Of a stretch of DNA of 64,000 nucleotides, positions 1-9,554 are shown piece by piece. Position 1 is the stretch's first letter; each line of letters opens with the position of its first letter. Source of the DNA: Roseinatronobacter alkalisoli (GTDB lineage: Bacteria > Pseudomonadota > Alphaproteobacteria > Rhodobacterales > Rhodobacteraceae); the NCBI RefSeq assembly GCF_028745735.1, contig NZ_JAQZSM010000002.1, positions 248,001-312,000 on the forward strand, in the 5' to 3' direction. The notes beneath the pieces are model-generated. The model saw only the letters and a program-made list of their open reading frames with translations, did no database searches and was not told where the DNA came from. The position numbers and the translations under genes are program-made.

Positions 1-533
1 AGGACGGGATCATCAACCATAATATGGAAGATGACGTCATTCGCGGGGCGACGGTCACGCATGAAGGTGCCATCACCTTCCCGCCACCGCCACCGAAGGT
101 GAAGGCGATTGCCGCCAAGCCAAAGGAAAAGGTCAAGGAACTGACGCCGGAAGAAAAGCGCGCCAATGAGGTGGCCGCGTTCAAGGCGCAGACCAGAAAT
201 CAGGTGATTTTGCTGGCCGTAGGGTCTGCGCTGGTGCTGTCAGTGGGACTGGTCGCACCCGAAGCCTTCATGCGCAATTTCATTATTTTCGTGCTGGCCG
301 TGTTTGTCGGCTTTCAGGTCATCTGGAAAGTTTCGCACAGCCTGCACACACCACTGATGGCCGTGACCAACGCTATTTCGTCGATCATCATCGTCGGCGC
401 ATTGTTGCAGATCGGATCAAGCTCAATGCTGATCACGCTTTTGGCGGCGCTGGCCCTGCTGATGGCTGCGGTGAATATCTTTGGTGGTTTCATGGTGACA
501 CGGCGCATGCTCGCCATGTTCCAGAAATCCTGA
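1..533 (+). CDS. pntA: NAD(P) transhydrogenase subunit alpha, C-terminal part (5' truncated by window edge)
   Basis: The reading frame is open from the left edge, and the visible 5' codons already read as protein (DGIINHNMEDD...), so the gene starts outside the window. What remains is the end of NAD-binding domain I, a Pro- and Lys-rich linker, and domain II with about four hydrophobic helices ending near the stop. The product forms the membrane-bound proton-translocating transhydrogenase with PntB, coupling hydride transfer from NADH to NADP+ to proton entry. It lies 19 bp upstream of pntB, so the two are cotranscribed. Some alphaproteobacteria split PntA into two genes; the upstream half is not visible, so this cannot be decided here. 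Confidence 0.93.
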   Translation, partial: DGIINHNMEDDVIRGATVTHEGAITFPPPPPKVKAIAAKPKEKVKELTPEEKRANEVAAFKAQTRNQVILLAVGSALVLSVGLVAPEAFMRNFIIFVLAVFVGFQVIWKVSHSLHTPLMAVTNAISSIIIVGALLQIGSSSMLITLLAALALLMAAVNIFGGFMVTRRMLAMFQKS

Positions 534-552
534 CGGCAGGAGGAATTAAGAG

Positions 553-2055
553 ATGGATTTTGGATTTACAGTTGCGGCCTATGCGGTTGCGACAGTTCTC
601 TTTGTCCTGTCGCTTGGCGGTCTGTCAGGGCAGGAAAGTGCGAAACGCGCAATCTGGTATGGTATCGCAGGCATGGCAATCGCCGTTCTGGCGACCATGG
701 CCGGTCCGGGTTCCGGCTTGTGGGGGCTGACCTTGGTGCTGATCGCGATCGGCGGCGTCGTCGGCTGGCAGCTTGCCACCCGCGTAAAGATGACACAGAT
801 GCCCGAACTGGTGGCGTTCATGCACTCGTTGGTGGGTCTGGCGGCGGTTCTGGTGGGCTTCAACGCGCATCTTGAAATCGGTCGCGTTGCGGCTGCGTTT
901 GCCGAAGGTGGGCTGCCCTTCCCGCAACCTGTTGGCCTGATGAGCGTGCCAGCATACGAGTTGTGGCAAAGCCTGACCAATTTCGCCATGATCATCGGCA
1001 AGAAAACCGCTGTTGAGGTGACGATCCTGCGTATCGAACTGATGATAGGCATCTGGATCGGGGCAGTGACCTTCACCGGGTCGATTATCGCCTATGGTAA
1101 ACTGGCTGGCAAAGTGGACACGAGTGCCCGGCAACTGCCCGGCGGTCACATGCTTAACGCGGGTGCGGCAGTGCTGTCAGTCATCTTCGCCGGGCTGTAT
1201 CTGGCCTATGCCGAAAGCGCGGGCGCGTCGATCTTCATGCTGCTTGTGCTGACCGCCCTGGCGCTGTTCATCGGCTACCATCTGATCATGGGAATTGGCG
1301 GGGCCGACATGCCGGTGGTGGTGTCCATGCTCAACAGCTATTCCGGCTGGGCGGCGGCGGCAATCGGCTTCAGCCTTGGCAATGAACTGCTGATTGTGGT
1401 TGGTGCTCTGGTCGGCAGTTCAGGGGCTATCCTGAGCTACATCATGTGCAAGGCGATGAACCGCAGCTTCATCAGTGTTATCCTCGGTGGCTTTGGCGGG
1501 GCGTCCGGTCCGCAAATGGAAGTCGAGGGCGAGCAGGTTGCGATTGACGCCGGAGGCGTGGCCGCAGCGCTTAACGAAGCTGACAGCGTAATCATCGTGC
1601 CGGGTTACGGCATGGCGGTGGCACAGGCACAGCAAACAGTGTCGGAACTGACACGCAAGCTGCGCGCTGCCGGCAAGAATGTGCGTTTCGCCATTCACCC
1701 TGTCGCAGGGCGTTTGCCGGGGCATATGAACGTGTTGCTGGCAGAAGCCAGGGTGCCCTATGACATCGTGCTGGAGATGGATGAAATAAATGACGATTTC
1801 CCCGATACGGATGTGGTGATCGTCATTGGCTCCAATGACATTGTGAACCCGGCCGCGCAGGAAGACCCCAACAGCCCCATTGCCGGCATGCCGGTGCTGG
1901 AAGTCTGGAAGGCCAAGCAGGTTTTCGTGTCCAAGCGCGGGCAGGGAACGGGCTATTCCGGCATCGAGAACCCGCTTTTCTATAAAGACAACACGCGGAT
2001 GTTCTATGGCGACGCAAAAGCATCAGTTGATCAGCTTCTGCCGATGATTGACTGA
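553..2055 (+). CDS. pntB: NAD(P) transhydrogenase subunit beta
   Basis: The protein has 500 residues, slightly longer than E. coli PntB (462). An N-terminal domain II of many hydrophobic helices (to about residue 270) is followed by the soluble NADP(H)-binding domain III. The [10 protein letters not shown] nucleotide-binding loop lies near residue 350, and the C-terminal part keeps the [10 protein letters not shown] stretch typical of the family. With PntA it makes NADPH from NADH using the proton gradient in the inner membrane. An AGGAGG ribosome-binding site at 539-544 supports the ATG chosen. A strong hairpin terminator follows 25 bp after the stop, so pntA-pntB is a closed operon. Confidence 0.97.
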   Translation: MDFGFTVAAYAVATVLFVLSLGGLSGQESAKRAIWYGIAGMAIAVLATMAGPGSGLWGLTLVLIAIGGVVGWQLATRVKMTQMPELVAFMHSLVGLAAVLVGFNAHLEIGRVAAAFAEGGLPFPQPVGLMSVPAYELWQSLTNFAMIIGKKTAVEVTILRIELMIGIWIGAVTFTGSIIAYGKLAGKVDTSARQLPGGHMLNAGAAVLSVIFAGLYLAYAESAGASIFMLLVLTALALFIGYHLIMGIGGADMPVVVSMLNSYSGWAAAAIGFSLGNELLIVVGALVGSSGAILSYIMCKAMNRSFISVILGGFGGASGPQMEVEGEQVAIDAGGVAAALNEADSVIIVPGYGMAVAQAQQTVSELTRKLRAAGKNVRFAIHPVAGRLPGHMNVLLAEARVPYDIVLEMDEINDDFPDTDVVIVIGSNDIVNPAAQEDPNSPIAGMPVLEVWKAKQVFVSKRGQGTGYSGIENPLFYKDNTRMFYGDAKASVDQLLPMID

Positions 2056-2079
2056 CCCTTCCTTCGTGCATGCACAATG

Positions 2080-2107
2080 AAAGCCGCCCCCCTCCGGGGC
2101 GGCTTTT
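2080..2107 (+). terminator. Rho-independent terminator of pntAB
   Basis: The sequence has a perfect 11-bp stem (AAAGCCGCCCC paired with GGGGCGGCTTT), a CCTCC loop, and a T-run at the 3' base. It lies directly after the pntB stop codon. Confidence 0.9.
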
Positions 2108-2219
2108 GCCGTTGTACTGTGGCGAAAATACAAGTGTGCGACAGTGTGCCGAAGCGGCGCTTTCTTTCGCATGATTGCACCATATGCTTGATGAAATTCT
2201 GCTTTGCCAAGGTCCGCCT

Positions 2220-3503
2220 ATGCCCCCGTTGGAAGATCACCCGCACCGCTATGCGCTTGTCAATGAACTGCATGCACGCCCGGCAACCAAGGTCGCGGGG
2301 CCGGGGGTTGCGGCCTTTCTGGCGATCAAACCTGCAAATGGCGCCGATAAGCGCGACCGCAACAAGGACCGCGACCATCTTCTGGCGCTGGTGAACCGCT
2401 ATGGGGCGGCCCACCCTGCGCCGGATGCCACGCATCATTCCGCGGATATCGGTCGCTATCATCTGAAATGGGAAAGCCATACCGAATTCGTGACCTACAC
2501 TGCCGTGGAACAGGGCCAGCCCAAGCGCCCCTTTGACCCCGGCAGTTTTGATGTGTTTGCCGATGACTGGCTGGCGCAGGCACCGGGCGAACGCCTGACA
2601 TCCATCCTGTTCCAGATCGAAGAACTGCCCGAGGACCGCGCCGATATAATCACGAAACTGCGGGACTGGTTTGTGCCCGAAAGTCTGGCTGCGGCCAGTG
2701 TGCTGGACGGGTCCGCAGTCATTGCCAGTGATTTCCGCATTGACCGTGCCGGGCATGTCCGCATGGCGGTATTCATCAAGCCGGGCACTGGCGGGCGGCG
2801 CGTGGGGCGCATTCTGCAGCGCCTGTGCGAGATTGAAACCTACAAGACCATATCAATGCTGGGCCTGCTATGTGCCCGCGACCTGTCGCCGCAAATGGGT
2901 CTGCTGGATGAGCAGCTGACCCAGCTTTCGCGTGCGATGAACACCCCCGGAACGCGGACCGAAGAAACGCTGGAAGCCCTGCTGCGCATTTCCGGCGAAC
3001 TGGAAAACATGATGGTCGAAAGTGCATTTCGGTTTGCGGCCACAGAAGCATATGAAGCGCTGGTGCATCAGCGTATTGACGTGCTGCGTGAAGAACGTTT
3101 CGAGGGGCGCCAGTCCCTGCGGGAATTCATGACCCGCCGCTATGATCCCGCCATGCGCACTGTCAAATCCACAGAGGCGCGGCTGACACGGCTGGCCGAA
3201 CGGGCGATGCGCGCAGGGCAGTTGTTGCGTTCGCGCGTGGATGTGGAACGTTCGGCGCAGAACCAGCGCCTGCTGGAAAGCATGGACCGCCGCGCCGATC
3301 TGCAATTGCGGCTGCAACACACGGTTGAAGGGTTGTCGGTAGTGGCCATCAGCTATTACGCGGTCAATCTGGTGGCCTATCTGGTGCTGCCGGTGACGGA
3401 ACCCCTTGGTCTGTCGAAACCCGTGACAATGGCGGCTTTGGTGCCGGTGGTGGTGCTGGGGGTCTGGGCGATGGTACGCGGTATCCGGCGCAGGTTCGAA
3501 TAA
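2220..3503 (+). CDS. DUF3422 family protein
   Basis: The N-terminus (PPLEDHPHRYALVNELHARP) is the conserved opening of the DUF3422 family, so the ATG at 2220 with AAGG upstream is preferred. In-frame ATG 2184 and TTG 2175 would add 12 or 15 residues. The protein has about 427 residues. It has a charged helical middle, probably coiled coil, and two C-terminal hydrophobic segments (near residues 365-390 and 400-418) that should anchor it in the inner membrane with the bulk in the cytoplasm. No catalytic motif is evident and the family has no established function. It is a single-gene unit between the pntAB terminator and the convergent ABC exporter. Confidence 0.85.
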   Translation: MPPLEDHPHRYALVNELHARPATKVAGPGVAAFLAIKPANGADKRDRNKDRDHLLALVNRYGAAHPAPDATHHSADIGRYHLKWESHTEFVTYTAVEQGQPKRPFDPGSFDVFADDWLAQAPGERLTSILFQIEELPEDRADIITKLRDWFVPESLAAASVLDGSAVIASDFRIDRAGHVRMAVFIKPGTGGRRVGRILQRLCEIETYKTISMLGLLCARDLSPQMGLLDEQLTQLSRAMNTPGTRTEETLEALLRISGELENMMVESAFRFAATEAYEALVHQRIDVLREERFEGRQSLREFMTRRYDPAMRTVKSTEARLTRLAERAMRAGQLLRSRVDVERSAQNQRLLESMDRRADLQLRLQHTVEGLSVVAISYYAVNLVAYLVLPVTEPLGLSKPVTMAALVPVVVLGVWAMVRGIRRRFE

Positions 3504-3594
3504 TGCAGCGGCGTGCGTCCCGATAGGTGTTTTTGGATATTTGTACCAGAATGAAAATGGGGAAAGGCGCTGACCTGCGCGGGAAGTGTGGCGT

Positions 3595-5382
3595 TCAGGC
3601 CGCGCGGTCCGCAGTGAATTGCAGCCGTGCCAGCCGCGCATAAAGCCCGTCCTGTGCCACCAGCTCATCATGTGTGCCGATGGCTGCGATGCGCCCTTCG
3701 TCAAAGACGATGATACGGTCAGCCTGTTTGACCGTGGCCAGCCGGTGCGCGATGACGATTGTGGTGCGGTCGCGCGACAGGTGATCCACGGCGCGCTGCA
3801 CTGCGGCCTCGGATTCGGCGTCCAGCGCGCTGGTGGCTTCGTCCAGCAGCAGGATGGGGGCGTCGCGCAGGATGGCGCGGGCGATGGCCACGCGCTGTTT
3901 CTGGCCGCCTGACAGCATGACACCGCGTTCGCCGAGTTCGGTCATATACCCCTGTGGCAGACGGTTCAGGAAGTCATCGGCATTGGCGGCCCTGGCGGCG
4001 GCGATCACTTCGCTGTCTGACGCACCGGGACGTCCGAAGCGGATATTGTCCATCGCCGATGTGGCAAAGATGACGGGATCTTGTGGCACCAGCGCCAGCG
4101 CCTGCCGGAAATCACTGCGCGCCATGTCCCGCAAATCCTGACCGTCGATGCGGATCTGGCCGCTGATCGGGTCGTAAAACCGCAACAGAAGTTGCAGGAT
4201 TGTGGTTTTCCCGGCGCCTGATGGGCCGACAAGGGCCACGGTTTCGCCTGCCGCAATGGTCAGCGACACGTTTTCCAGCGCCTGCTGGCCCGGGCGGGTG
4301 GGGTAGTGGAAGATCACGTTTTCAAAGCGTACCTCGCCACGGGTCGGGCGGGGCAGGGGCGCGGGGTCTGCGGGGTCCTGTACGCTGTCGGTCGCGGTCA
4401 GCAGTTCGACCAGCCGTTCGGTCGCACCGGCTGCGCGCTGCAATTCGGACCAGATTTCCGACAAGGCCCCGACGGACCCCGCGACAATAACCGCATAAAT
4501 CACGAATTGCGCCAGCTCGCCCGGCGTCATGACGCCCGCAGACACATCGCGCGCGCCCACCCAGAGCGTGCCCAGAATGCCCGCGAAGACCAGGAATATG
4601 ACGATGACGGTCAGCACGGCGCGGGTCAGGATGCGCCTGCGCGCCACATCGAAACTTATTTCGGTGACCCGGTCGAATGCTGCGCGGCTCGCCGCTTCAT
4701 GGGAGTTGGCCTGCACGGTTTGCACAGATAACAGCGCTTCGGAGGCATTGCCCGAACTGGCCGCGATCCAGTCCTGATTTTCGCGGCTCAGCCGCCGCAG
4801 CTTGCGCCCCATCACCACAATCGGCACAATGATGACAGGCACCATCAGCAGCACAAACCCCGTCAGCTTGGCCGATGTCAGCCCCAGCAGTACCAGCCCG
4901 CCCAGCAGCATCAGCGCATTGCGCAGCGCAATCGACACAGATGATCCGATCACGGACTGAATAAGCGTGGTGTCGGTGGTCAGGCGCGACAGAACTTCGC
5001 CGGTCATGATGCGTTCGTAAAACGCCGGGCTGCGGTCGATGACACGGGCAAACAGCGCCTTGCGGATATCGGCGACGATGCGTTCCCCCAGCCGTGTGAC
5101 CAGATAATACCGCAGCCCCGTTCCCATGGCCAGCAGCACCGCCAGCCCCAGTGCCGCGCCGAAATACTGGTTCAGCAATTCCATTTCGCGCGCTTCGAAC
5201 CCGTCCACCACGCGCCGCACCGCCAGCGGCAGCATCAGCATGATGGTTGCTGTCGCCACCAGCGCCAGCATTGCTGCCGCAAGTAAGCCACGATAGGGGC
5301 GCATGAACGGCCACAATCCCTGCAACGCCCCAAGATTTCTGGACTTGGCGCGCGTGTCGCTGGATTGTGCGGTGTCGCTCAT
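3595..5382 (-). CDS. ABC exporter, fused membrane and ATPase domains (MsbA-like)
   Basis: The protein has 595 residues from the ATG at 5382 (MSDTAQSSD). An upstream in-frame extension lacks family similarity and is left out. The N-terminal half is a six-helix exporter domain (about residues 35-320). The ATPase half shows Walker A GPSGAGKTT (about 386-394), signature LSGGQ (about 490), Walker B ILLLDE (about 510) and an H-loop AHR (about 546), so all catalytic elements are intact. It should work as a homodimer in the inner membrane exporting lipids or hydrophobic compounds. The substrate is not readable from sequence; MsbA-type lipid flippase and drug exporter are both possible. Confidence 0.88.
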   Translation of the reverse strand: MSDTAQSSDTRAKSRNLGALQGLWPFMRPYRGLLAAAMLALVATATIMLMLPLAVRRVVDGFEAREMELLNQYFGAALGLAVLLAMGTGLRYYLVTRLGERIVADIRKALFARVIDRSPAFYERIMTGEVLSRLTTDTTLIQSVIGSSVSIALRNALMLLGGLVLLGLTSAKLTGFVLLMVPVIIVPIVVMGRKLRRLSRENQDWIAASSGNASEALLSVQTVQANSHEAASRAAFDRVTEISFDVARRRILTRAVLTVIVIFLVFAGILGTLWVGARDVSAGVMTPGELAQFVIYAVIVAGSVGALSEIWSELQRAAGATERLVELLTATDSVQDPADPAPLPRPTRGEVRFENVIFHYPTRPGQQALENVSLTIAAGETVALVGPSGAGKTTILQLLLRFYDPISGQIRIDGQDLRDMARSDFRQALALVPQDPVIFATSAMDNIRFGRPGASDSEVIAAARAANADDFLNRLPQGYMTELGERGVMLSGGQKQRVAIARAILRDAPILLLDEATSALDAESEAAVQRAVDHLSRDRTTIVIAHRLATVKQADRIIVFDEGRIAAIGTHDELVAQDGLYARLARLQFTADRAA

Positions 5383-5542
5383 GGTGTTCCGGCCCTTTTT
5401 GGTTGGGCATGGGTGTAGGTCAGAACAGGGGGGCGGGGCAAGCCCGCAAGCTGCCTGTCCGCGCTTTCGCACGGCAATAACACCGGGCACCCGCCGGTTC
5501 CGGCCAGCGCCCTGAAACAGATACCTGCCGGATTTTGCGCGT

Positions 5543-6163
5543 TCAGGCGGTTTTTTCCATGCGCAGGAAGGTGAAGACCCCCAACCGTGTCAGGGATTTT
5601 TCTTCAACGAGTTGCAGGGCCTGTTCGCCAAGCACCCGGTCCTTGGGGAAATTGGAATGCCAGCCCAGATGGTCGGCAAAAGGGGCAAATTTGCGTTCCA
5701 GCCATGCCAGCCACCCTTCTTCGCGGGCGAAATGGTTGACCAGCAGGATCTGCCCGCCGGGTTTGCAGACACGCGCCATTTCAGCCATCACCTGTTCGGG
5801 GTCCGGTACGACAGAGATCAGATGCATCGCAACGATGGTGTCGAAACTGGCATCGGGAAAGTCGAGGTTGCGCGCGTCCATCTGTCGCAGTTCCCGGATA
5901 TGGGTCAGGTTTTCTTCGGCGACTTTTGCGCGGGCGCGGGTCAGCATGGCTTCGGAAAAATCAATGCCTGTCACATCCAGTGACGGATCGTAATAGGGCA
6001 GGGCAAGCCCGGTTCCGACGCCCACTTCCAACACTTTGCCGCCGGTGCTGTTGGCAACCCTTGTGGCATGTCTGCGGCCCGTATTGGTGATGCGCCCGAA
6101 TGTCATGTCGTAAATCGGCGCCCACCGGCGATAGCTGGCAGTAATGGCTTCAGGTTTCAACAA
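5543..6163 (-). CDS. pmtA: Phosphatidylethanolamine N-methyltransferase, Rhodobacter type
   Basis: This is a 206-residue class I SAM-dependent methyltransferase. Motif I EVGVGTG lies at about 46-52 and the acidic ribose-binding D at about 68. The opening YRRWAPIYDMTFG matches the Rhodobacter PmtA group rather than the UbiE group. It would methylate phosphatidylethanolamine stepwise to phosphatidylcholine at the inner membrane. No ATG is available: the frame opens at tandem TTG codons (6163 and 6160) behind GGGAGG, and the second TTG has the better spacing. UbiE-like function is the main alternative. It is monocistronic, between two leftward genes. Confidence 0.8.
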   Translation of the reverse strand: MLKPEAITASYRRWAPIYDMTFGRITNTGRRHATRVANSTGGKVLEVGVGTGLALPYYDPSLDVTGIDFSEAMLTRARAKVAEENLTHIRELRQMDARNLDFPDASFDTIVAMHLISVVPDPEQVMAEMARVCKPGGQILLVNHFAREEGWLAWLERKFAPFADHLGWHSNFPKDRVLGEQALQLVEEKSLTRLGVFTFLRMEKTA

Positions 6164-6291
6164 TGCCTCCCACGCGTTTACATCTGTTTAACAGCTTTGC
6201 GGGAGTGGGGGCGCGTGGTCAACCGTTGGTCGGCATTTGCAGGGTTAAACTTCGTGTTATGCTATGATGCAAGGCAGGCCGGAGCCGCGTA

Positions 6292-6624
6292 TCACATCGA
6301 AAAGCTGATACCGCAGCCGCAACTGGATGATGCGTTGGGGTTGTCGATGACAAATCGCGCGCCAATCAGTTCTTCGGAAAAATCGACCACGGCGTTTTCC
6401 AGAAACGGCAGCGATACCGGGTCAATCAGCACTTTATGCCCGTTCTTTTCAAGCACCAGATCATCCTCGGCCGGGTCATCAAAGCGGATGTCATACTGAA
6501 ACCCGGAACAGCCGCCGCCATCGACGGCAACACGCAGGGCCTTGACCTCGCCTGTGTCTTCGGCGATTTCGGCCAGACGGGCAAAGGCGCGGTCGCTTAC
6601 GCGGGGGGGCAGTGTCAGGGACAT
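6292..6624 (-). CDS. erpA: Iron-sulfur cluster insertion protein ErpA/IscA family
   Basis: The protein has 110 residues, the usual A-type carrier size. The three conserved cysteines that ligate the Fe-S cluster are at 39 (GGGCSGFQY), 102 and 104 (CGC). It carries assembled clusters from the Isc/Suf scaffold to target apoproteins in the cytoplasm. It is divergent from the dgt-like gene with an 89-bp shared promoter region. The erpA-dgt neighbourhood is common in Rhodobacteraceae. Confidence 0.92.
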   Translation of the reverse strand: MSLTLPPRVSDRAFARLAEIAEDTGEVKALRVAVDGGGCSGFQYDIRFDDPAEDDLVLEKNGHKVLIDPVSLPFLENAVVDFSEELIGARFVIDNPNASSSCGCGISFSM

Positions 6625-6713
6625 GGGTTTCCTTTGGTCAGTGTCATATTTCCGATGACTTTACTTTGATATAGACATTGACAGCAAGCCCGGCAAGGTG
6701 ATGGGAGTAACAG

Positions 6714-7907
6714 ATGCTGAAAGCATATGCGACACAACCGGACCAGTCGCGAGGGCGGCGCTTCACAGAGGCGATGAGTACCTTCCGCTCTCCCTTTCAG
6801 CGCGACCGGGACCGGATTATCCATTCCAGCGCGTTCCGGCGGCTGAAACACAAGACGCAGGTGTTTATTGAACACGAAGGCGATTATTATCGCACCCGCC
6901 TGACGCATTCCATCGAGGTGGCGCAGGTCGCGCGTACCCTTGCCGGTGCGCTGGGGCTGAACACCGAACTGGCCGAAGCGATTGCGCTGGCCCATGATCT
7001 CGGCCACCCGCCGTTTGGCCATACCGGCGAAGACGCCTTATGCGAGTTGATGGCCCCCTATGGCGGGTTTGACCACAATGCGCAGGCGCTGCGCATTGTG
7101 ACACGGCTGGAACGCCATTATGCGGATTTTGACGGGCTGAACCTGACATGGGAAACACTGGAAGGGATTGCCAAACATAACGGCCCCGTGGCGGATGCGC
7201 AGGGGCAGCCCCTGAAGGGTGACAAGCTGCCATATGCGCTGGTGGAATGTAATGCGCAGTTTGATCTGGAACTGCATGGCTATGCCAGCGCGGAAGCGCA
7301 GGTGGCCGCGATTGCCGATGATATCGCCTATAACCACCATGATCTGCATGACGGGTTGCGGTCCGGGCTGTTTACGGAAAGCGACCTGATGGACCTGCCC
7401 ATCACCGGCCCCGCATTCGCAGAGGTGGACAGGCTTTATCCCGGGCTGGAGCCGATGCGCCGCAGGCATGAAGCCCTGCGCCGCGTGTTCGGTATCATGG
7501 TGGAAGATGTGCTGCTGGTGGCAGGCACAAGGCTTGGCCCGGCAGATCTGAAATCAGCGCAGGATATCCGTGATCTGAACCTGACGATCATCCGCTTTTC
7601 CGACCGTCTGTTCCGGGAACTGAAGGTGATCCGGCAGTTCCTGTTCACACGGATGTATCGCGCACCTTCGGTTGTTGCCATGCGCGCACAGGTCACGGAT
7701 ATTGTGCGCGATCTGTTTCCGTTATTCATGAACGCGCCGCAGCACCTGCCTGCTGAGTGGCGCCGCGATGTGGAGGCGGCGCAGTCCGAAACCGGGCTTG
7801 CGCGGATTGTGGCGGATTATGTTTCGGGTATGACCGACCGTTTTGCCATTCAGGAACATGCGCGGCTGGTACGCGGTGAGGATGTCAGCCCGATGCGGTA
7901 TCTGTAG
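6714..7907 (+). CDS. dgt: Deoxyguanosinetriphosphate triphosphohydrolase-like protein
   Basis: This 397-residue HD-domain protein has metal ligands at H65 (RLTHSIEVAQ) and H94-D95 (ALAHDLGHPPFGH), followed by the family's conserved downstream region. It hydrolyses dNTPs to deoxynucleoside and triphosphate and so affects dNTP pools. Members of this shorter class are usually described as dGTPase-like because substrate range varies. The ATG at 6714 is used; it lies 89 bp from the divergent erpA start. Confidence 0.92.
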   Translation: MLKAYATQPDQSRGRRFTEAMSTFRSPFQRDRDRIIHSSAFRRLKHKTQVFIEHEGDYYRTRLTHSIEVAQVARTLAGALGLNTELAEAIALAHDLGHPPFGHTGEDALCELMAPYGGFDHNAQALRIVTRLERHYADFDGLNLTWETLEGIAKHNGPVADAQGQPLKGDKLPYALVECNAQFDLELHGYASAEAQVAAIADDIAYNHHDLHDGLRSGLFTESDLMDLPITGPAFAEVDRLYPGLEPMRRRHEALRRVFGIMVEDVLLVAGTRLGPADLKSAQDIRDLNLTIIRFSDRLFRELKVIRQFLFTRMYRAPSVVAMRAQVTDIVRDLFPLFMNAPQHLPAEWRRDVEAAQSETGLARIVADYVSGMTDRFAIQEHARLVRGEDVSPMRYL

Positions 7908-8148
7908 CGAAGGGGACGCCATTCGGCCCCCGTCGAGGGGGCACTCATGGCGGGGCAGACCTGCCGGTTGCCCGGTTCCGCCGCTGTTGCCGGGGATGCG
8001 TCATGCCTCCTCTGGTGCACAACCGGCGGTTTTGCGGCACTGCGCCAAACTGGTGGCTTGACAGATGGCCCTGCAATGTCGGACTCTTTCCCACAGAGGG
8101 CCGCGGGTGATACGGCATCTCTGCTTCAGCCTAGAGGAGGGCCTGCGC

Positions 8149-8583
8149 ATGCTGGTAAGTCAGATTCTGAGAAACAAGGAAAATCAGACGGTTCTGACCG
8201 TGGTTCCGGGGACGACCATATCCGAAGCTGTGCGTGTTCTGAGCGAAAACCGCATTGGTGCACTGGTCATTTCCCCCGACGGCAAGAAAGTGTCGGGTAT
8301 CCTGTCTGAACGCGATATTGTGCGCGAGCTGGGCCGGCGCGGCCCGGTTTGCATGTCCGACAAGGTGGATGACGTGATGACGCGCAATGTCTATGGCTGC
8401 AACCCCGATGACAGTGCTGATCTGGTATTGCAGACCATGACGCAGAAGCGGTTCCGCCATATTCCGGTGATGGACGGGGATCAGATGCTTGGTCTGATTT
8501 CCATTGGTGACGTGGTTGCGGCGCGCATGTCGGAGCTGGAACTGGAAAAAGACGCCCTGACAGGCATGATCATGGGCTACTAG
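8149..8583 (+). CDS. CBS-pair domain protein
   Basis: The protein has 144 residues from the ATG at 8149, which has AGAGGAGG at 8132-8139; a longer frame back to 8065 is not credible as coding. It consists of two CBS repeats: the first has VVPGTTISEAV...SGILSERDIV, the second MTRNVYGCNPDDSA...LGLISIGDVV. CBS pairs bind adenine nucleotides and usually gate an attached or partner protein. None is attached here, so this is a stand-alone regulatory module. It is upstream of coaD in the same direction with an 80-bp gap. Confidence 0.85.
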   Translation: MLVSQILRNKENQTVLTVVPGTTISEAVRVLSENRIGALVISPDGKKVSGILSERDIVRELGRRGPVCMSDKVDDVMTRNVYGCNPDDSADLVLQTMTQKRFRHIPVMDGDQMLGLISIGDVVAARMSELELEKDALTGMIMGY

Positions 8584-8663
8584 GGTGGATTTCGCATCCT
8601 CAAGGGTTGCATATCCCCGCGCAATATTGTTGCGTGCCCATGAAGATGTGAAGGGGGCGCGCA

Positions 8664-9158
8664 ATGCGGATCGGTCTTTATCCTGGAACTTTTGACCCTT
8701 TGACCAAGGGGCATATCGATATCATCACCCGCGCAACACAGCTTGTGGACCGGCTGGTGATTGGTGTCGCAATCAACCGCGACAAGGGCCCGTTATTCAC
8801 ACTGGAAGAACGTGTCGCCATGATCGAGGCCGAGGTTCAGACGCTGAGTGCGCGCACCGGGGTGGAGATTGTGGCCCACCCGTTCGAGAACCTGCTGATT
8901 GATTGCGCACGTGATGTGGGCGCGCAGATCATCATTCGTGGCCTGCGTGCTGTGACGGATTTCGAGTATGAATTCCAGATGGTCGGTATGAACCGCGCGA
9001 TGGATGCCAGCATTGAAACCGTGTTCCTGATGGCGGAGGCCCGCCATCAGGCGATTGCGTCCAAACTGGTCAAGGAAATCGCGCGGCTGGGTGGCGATGT
9101 GTCGAATTTCGTGTCCCCTGCCATTGCCGGGGCCCTGGGGGTGAAATATCCGCGTTGA
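8664..9158 (+). CDS. coaD: Pantetheine-phosphate adenylyltransferase
   Basis: The protein has 164 residues, normal for CoaD. The nucleotidyltransferase signature GTFDPLTKGH lies at residues 8-17, with IIRGLRAVTDFEYEFQM in the middle and the C-terminal SNFVSP loop. It catalyses the fourth step of coenzyme A synthesis, adenylating 4'-phosphopantetheine to dephospho-CoA. AGGGGG precedes the ATG. Confidence 0.96.
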   Translation: MRIGLYPGTFDPLTKGHIDIITRATQLVDRLVIGVAINRDKGPLFTLEERVAMIEAEVQTLSARTGVEIVAHPFENLLIDCARDVGAQIIIRGLRAVTDFEYEFQMVGMNRAMDASIETVFLMAEARHQAIASKLVKEIARLGGDVSNFVSPAIAGALGVKYPR

Positions 9159-9175
9159 TGGCGTCCGACGGGGAA

Positions 9176-9340
9176 TTATTGCCCGTAAACAGCCTTTGCA
9201 GCAATCTTGCGGGCATCGGGTTTGTAGATGTCCAGATCAATGGCAACATCCAGCGGCATGGCGCGGATTTCGCTGACTGTGCGGGCATAGGCCGCGCGTT
9301 GGCGCAGGCGGGACTGGATGCGGGTGAGAAGTGTGGTCAT
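9176..9340 (-). CDS. Small DUF1127/YjiS-like protein (54 aa)
   Basis: The ATG at 9340 is preceded by GAAAGGAG on the minus strand, and the frame closes with TAA at 9176. The translation has a basic N-terminal helix, then RTVSEIRAMPLDVAIDLD, and ends KAVYGQ. The pattern (basic helix, EIRAMPLDVAIDLDIY, C-terminal AVYG) matches tiny DUF1127-like proteins frequent in Rhodobacteraceae. Some members of that group are linked to RNA metabolism and phosphate or carbon regulation. It lies convergent with coaD, 17 bp apart. Confidence 0.7.
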   Translation of the reverse strand: MTTLLTRIQSRLRQRAAYARTVSEIRAMPLDVAIDLDIYKPDARKIAAKAVYGQ

Positions 9341-9554
9341 GATATGCTCCTTTCAGGGTCATGGTTACGTCTTGACCTGAAGATGGGGCATGCTGCGGCG
9401 CAGAACAACCCGCCCCCGCTGCAAGCCCGGCTTGCGCTTGGTGCATATGTGGGGGGGGCGGGAAGAGCCCATTGCCGTCATTGCCTATGGCCTTCACAAA
9501 GGCATTTGAAAAGTGCTCTGGTGCCAAAAGAACGAGCCAATCAAAGGGATCGCC